A stretch of 64,000 bases of DNA from Treponema sp. UBA4873 (GTDB taxonomy: Bacteria; Spirochaetota; Spirochaetia; Treponematales; Treponemataceae), in assembly GCA_002399405.1 (NCBI GenBank), contig DHDP01000019.1, positions 124,001 to 188,000 of the forward strand, written 5' to 3'. A program made the position numbers and the translations under genes. Positions 61,194-64,000 of the stretch are shown here, in pieces. The notes beneath the pieces are model-generated. The model was not told the origin of the DNA and did not search any database. It saw nothing but the letters and a program-made list of their open reading frames with translations. The number at the start of each line of letters is the position of its first letter. Within the stretch, counting starts at the first letter, position 1.

Positions 61194-61913
61194 ATGGATT
61201 CACCGATAGAAAAAGCATTATATCTTGTGCCATCCCTGCTCGGCGACACAAGCGCGGAGCAGGTTCTGCCCTCGTACAATCACGACATTATCGTACAAAT
61301 TAAATACTTCATCGTGGAAAACGTGCGTTCTGCACGCCGGTTTCTCAAGAAAGTTGACAAGGATATAGACATCGGAACGCTCACGTTCTACGAACTCAGC
61401 GAGCATACCGACGTGGCTCAGATCGGGAACTATCTTGACCCGCTCAGAAACGGCAGTTCCATGGGCGTCATTTCCGAAGCGGGATGCCCGGCAGTTGCCG
61501 ATCCCGGCGCTGCGGTCGTCGCAATCGCGCAGAAGCAGAATCTCCGCGTCATTCCGCTCGTCGGGCCGTCGTCTATCATTATGGCCGTCATGGGCAGCGG
61601 ATTCAACGGGCAGAGCTTTGCGTTCAACGGATACCTTCCGGTAAAACCTGCGGAGCGCGCTCAAAAACTCAAGCAGCTTGAGTCGCGCGTATATAAGGAA
61701 AACCAGACGCAGCTTTTCATCGAAACGCCGTACCGCAATGAAAAAATGATAGAGACGATTCTGTCTGCGTTGCGCCCTGAAACGAAACTGTGTATCGCGG
61801 CGGGAATCACCTGTCCGGAAGAATACATACATACGCGGACCGTGGCGCAGTGGAAAAAAACAGCGCTGCCCGATCTTAACAAGGTACCGGCGATTTTTCT
61901 GCTGTATAAATAA
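61194..61913 (+). CDS. RsmI-like tetrapyrrole-methylase-family SAM-dependent methyltransferase
   Basis: 239 residues from ATG 61194 (MDSPIEKALYLVPSLLGD); the longer frame from 61125 adds a hydrophobic stretch without family support. SAM-binding features: GVISEAGCPAVADPGAAVVA (near 96-115), IPLVGPSSIIMAVMGSG (near 124-140), FNGYLPVKPAER. RsmI modifies C1402 of 16S rRNA (2'-O); this shorter form is common in spirochaetes and Bacteroidetes and may differ in target. It marks the return to core-like G+C content. Confidence 0.88.
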   Translation: MDSPIEKALYLVPSLLGDTSAEQVLPSYNHDIIVQIKYFIVENVRSARRFLKKVDKDIDIGTLTFYELSEHTDVAQIGNYLDPLRNGSSMGVISEAGCPAVADPGAAVVAIAQKQNLRVIPLVGPSSIIMAVMGSGFNGQSFAFNGYLPVKPAERAQKLKQLESRVYKENQTQLFIETPYRNEKMIETILSALRPETKLCIAAGITCPEEYIHTRTVAQWKKTALPDLNKVPAIFLLYK

Positions 61914-61932
61914 ACAGTGTATTTTAAATACA

Positions 61933-61976
61933 AGAGAGCCGTGCCGAAATTTCACCTACGGAACGGCTCTCTTTTT
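61933..61976 (+). terminator. Rho-independent terminator after the RsmI-like gene
   Basis: AGAGAGCCGT (61933-61942) pairs with ACGGCTCTCT (61963-61972), then TTTT. It separates the methyltransferase from the convergent sugar-binding protein gene. Confidence 0.85.
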
Positions 61977-61999
61977 ACGTTACTGTACCGCTGTCTGCT

Positions 62000-63490
62000 C
62001 TACTTTACTGTTGCCGTGTACGCGTCGAGCTGGCGCTGGATTTCCGCACGGACCTTTTCGATTCCGGCCGCTTCCATTTTGGCTTTATAGTCGGCGAGGC
62101 CTTTCTTCGCATCGGTATAGCCGAGTTCGAGCGGCCACCAGTACTGCTGGTGAACGTTCAGGCACGCGGCATATTCCGTCTCAACCTTTGACGTGTCGAT
62201 TGCGAACGCCTCAAACTTAACGGCGCGTTCCGCTTCCGGCCCCGACTTCATGAACGTCTCATAGCTTTCCTTTTGTGTCTGGTAATTGTCGGGCGTGCCT
62301 TCGCCGTTACGGTTAAACTCGACCGTACGGGCCGCCCACATGTCCGAAAGTGCGTATTGATTTGTATCAAGAACCTTATACTCGCCCTTGTCGTTTAATG
62401 AATACGTTGTGCCGAGGATACCGTAGAAGAACGCGTCGAACACTTCCCGGTCGTTCGTAATAAGATCCCAGAGCTGCATTGCTTTCTCCGGATTTTTGGA
62501 GGTATTGGAAACGACCATCGCATCCTGCGTAAACGGAAGGTGCGTGACGTATTTGTTCATAGCCTGATATTTGAACTTCCATTCAGGATGCAGGATTGAA
62601 ACATTTTGATAGAAATCAATATTGTGGGGAGCAAGCGCGGCCTTACCGTTCTGTGTCTTCGTCGAGTCGGTATCGGCAAGCGCTGACTTCGGGAAGAATC
62701 CTTTTTTGTTCCACCTGGCCATCATATCGAGGAACTGCCGGATCTTATCGTTTTCGTAATAGGTTATGATCTTCGGATTAGTTTCCTCCGGATTATAGAA
62801 AAGGAAATCGTTCGTCGCATTCTTTGAAGAGCGGTATCCGAGAGAATACATATACACATCGTCCCACTGGGATCCCTGCGCATAGATGTCTAACGGTTCA
62901 AGTTCCGGATGCGTTCTCTTGACGATGTCGCAGTATTTTTCGATGTCGTCGAACGTATCCATTTTTCCGTTCCAGCCGGTTCCCTCCATAATATCGGTGC
63001 GTAATATAGGACCGTATGCGGTATACGTTGCAAGCAGCGTCGGCACGCAGTAGTAATGGCCTGCGACTGTCGCTTCCTGTTTTGCAGCGTCCGACTGACG
63101 TGCGAAATTCTTCGGCGCGTACTGCGGCCACAGCTCGTCAAGGTCCTTGAACGCGCCTTTCTGCGCAAGCGACGTGAAATTGAGCCATGCAGCCGTATAC
63201 GCCATGTCGAATTCCTCTCCCGACGAGAACAGAAGCGGATACTTGTTTGTAAAGTCGGCCCACGGAATCCAGTTTACCGTGAGGGTGCAGTTCATTTTTT
63301 TCTTAAGCAGCTCGTTGAAGTTCGCATCGGGTTTATCCTGTCCTGCCGGTCGGTCGCCGATTACGTACATGACAAGGTTCGTCGCTTCGCCCGACGACGC
63401 ACCCGTCCCTTTTCCTTTTCCGCAGCTTATTAAAATACAGGCCGCGAGTGCCAGCGCCGCAACGGACGCCAGCATCATCAATCTTTTCAT
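62000..63490 (-). CDS. Sugar-binding lipoprotein of an LplA-type ABC importer
   Basis: 496 residues. Lipoprotein signal MKRLMMLASVAALALAACIL then ISC-GKGKG, acylated Cys at about 23. Mature protein is a large family-1-like solute-binding protein of the LplA group (MDTFDDIEKYCDIVKR, AMQLWDLITNDREVF), with a C-terminal segment (QYWWPLELGYTDAKKG) like DUF3502-type importers. AGGAGG precedes ATG 63490. It follows a permease gene on the same strand. Substrate likely a complex oligosaccharide (inference). Confidence 0.9.
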   Translation of the reverse strand: MKRLMMLASVAALALAACILISCGKGKGTGASSGEATNLVMYVIGDRPAGQDKPDANFNELLKKKMNCTLTVNWIPWADFTNKYPLLFSSGEEFDMAYTAAWLNFTSLAQKGAFKDLDELWPQYAPKNFARQSDAAKQEATVAGHYYCVPTLLATYTAYGPILRTDIMEGTGWNGKMDTFDDIEKYCDIVKRTHPELEPLDIYAQGSQWDDVYMYSLGYRSSKNATNDFLFYNPEETNPKIITYYENDKIRQFLDMMARWNKKGFFPKSALADTDSTKTQNGKAALAPHNIDFYQNVSILHPEWKFKYQAMNKYVTHLPFTQDAMVVSNTSKNPEKAMQLWDLITNDREVFDAFFYGILGTTYSLNDKGEYKVLDTNQYALSDMWAARTVEFNRNGEGTPDNYQTQKESYETFMKSGPEAERAVKFEAFAIDTSKVETEYAACLNVHQQYWWPLELGYTDAKKGLADYKAKMEAAGIEKVRAEIQRQLDAYTATVK

Positions 63491-63521
63491 ATTTCCTCCT
63501 ATAAAACTTTACATTACCAGT

Positions 63522-63537
63522 GCGCCGGAAAAGGCGC
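63522..63537 (-). promoter_or_regulatory. Small intercistronic hairpin between permease and binding-protein genes
   Basis: GCGCC-GGAAAA-GGCGC, no T-run; placed as expected for uneven expression within one transcript. Confidence 0.35.
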
Positions 63538-63556
63538 TGTCCTTCTGACTGCAGTT

Positions 63557-64000
63557 TTATCCTTTCACTGAACCTATCGTAATTCCTTTAACAAAATATT
63601 TCTGGACGAACGGATACACGAGAACGATAGGGCCTGTCGCGACGACGGCCATTGCCATTTTGAGGCTGTGCGACGGCATGTCCATGACGGGGATGCCGGC
63701 CGAACTTGCGATGCGCGACATCGCCTCCGTCTTCTGCAGCAGCGTATACAGCATATACTGCAGCGGATATTTGTCGGTCGAGTTGATGTAGAGCATCGCG
63801 TTGTACCAGTCGTTCCAGTAACCGAGCGCGATGAACAGTCCGATAGTTGCAAGTCCCGACTGGAGCAGCGGCAGAATAATCTGGAAGAACGTGCGGTATT
63901 CGCCTGCTCCGTCTATCTCCGCGGACTCAATAAGCGCGGACGGAACGGTCGAAATGAAACTGCGCATGATAAGCAGATAGAACACGTTGAACAGTCCCGG
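63557..64000 (-). CDS. Sugar ABC transporter permease, LplC/YtcP type, N-terminus beyond window
   Basis: 148 C-terminal codons are visible; the frame is open to the right edge (PGLFNVFYLLIMRSF). EAA loop: ESAEIDGAGEYRTFFQIILP near the middle, here with Ser in place of the first Ala. Further membrane segments follow (GLATIGLFIALGYWNDWY; VATGPIVLVYPFVQKYF) and the family end KGITIGSVKG. Partner of the binding lipoprotein; the second permease presumably lies further right. Confidence 0.93.
   Translation of the reverse strand, partial: PGLFNVFYLLIMRSFISTVPSALIESAEIDGAGEYRTFFQIILPLLQSGLATIGLFIALGYWNDWYNAMLYINSTDKYPLQYMLYTLLQKTEAMSRIASSAGIPVMDMPSHSLKMAMAVVATGPIVLVYPFVQKYFVKGITIGSVKG

Overview
The window looks like a chromosome segment of a spirochaete, most likely a treponeme. 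The pointers are an archaeal-type PheT of about 578 residues, an XPB/Rad25-type helicase followed by an XPB N-terminal-like partner, a DUF763 protein, a methyl-accepting chemotaxis protein and lipoproteins with spirochaete-style lipoboxes. The species is not certain. No rRNA, tRNA, integrase, transposase or CRISPR array was found.

1-23.5 kb is G+C-rich core genome: a partial hemolysin III/TrhA-like protein; the operon XPB helicase - helicase-associated protein - B12/radical SAM protein; a chemotaxis receptor with a possible attenuator; the leftward operon trkH-trkA-Gx transporter-hrpB; pheT and argC on divergent promoters; an aminoacyl-tRNA-protein transferase; a patatin-like lipase; an RlmL-like methyltransferase with a TetR regulator; a broken lipoprotein; and DUF763 and SHOCT proteins. 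Several core genes (XPB, trkH, argC, perhaps the methyltransferase) have a -10 box 7-9 nt before the ATG and no ribosome binding site, so they may be leaderless.

23.5-31.2 kb is a junk-and-sugar region: a 22-23 bp repeat array, a dispersed 51-bp repeat, an internally deleted copy of a gene found intact at 44-45.5 kb, a YoeB toxin relic, then a GntR/LacI-type regulator, an ABC sugar importer without its ATPase, and a GH127 beta-L-arabinofuranosidase. Together these look like an arabino-oligosaccharide locus.

31.2-60 kb is a defence island with lower G+C and different codon use. In order: Nudix hydrolase + PLD/helicase/DUF3427 protein; AAA_13 ATPase - TIGR04255 protein - HTH protein (possibly an undescribed system); a decayed Fic gene; an IetAS-like pair (AAA+ ATPase and subtilase) whose ATPase ends in a helix-turn-helix and whose promoter is flanked by TGTCCAA boxes; an 11-unit repeat array; a SWIM-protein C-terminal homologue; an AbiL-like RloA/RloB pair; a CBASS operon (DUF2188, CD-NTase, E2-like/SEC-C protein, Cap15-like effector); and a type I restriction-modification operon with a trailing YgjP-type metallopeptidase. 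The AbiL and CBASS operons are divergent, and their two -35 boxes flank one 43-bp palindrome. After a DUF4143 ATPase and a GNAT acetyltransferase, the core genome resumes at about 61.2 kb with an RsmI-like methyltransferase and the start of a second (LplA/LplC-type) sugar ABC operon.
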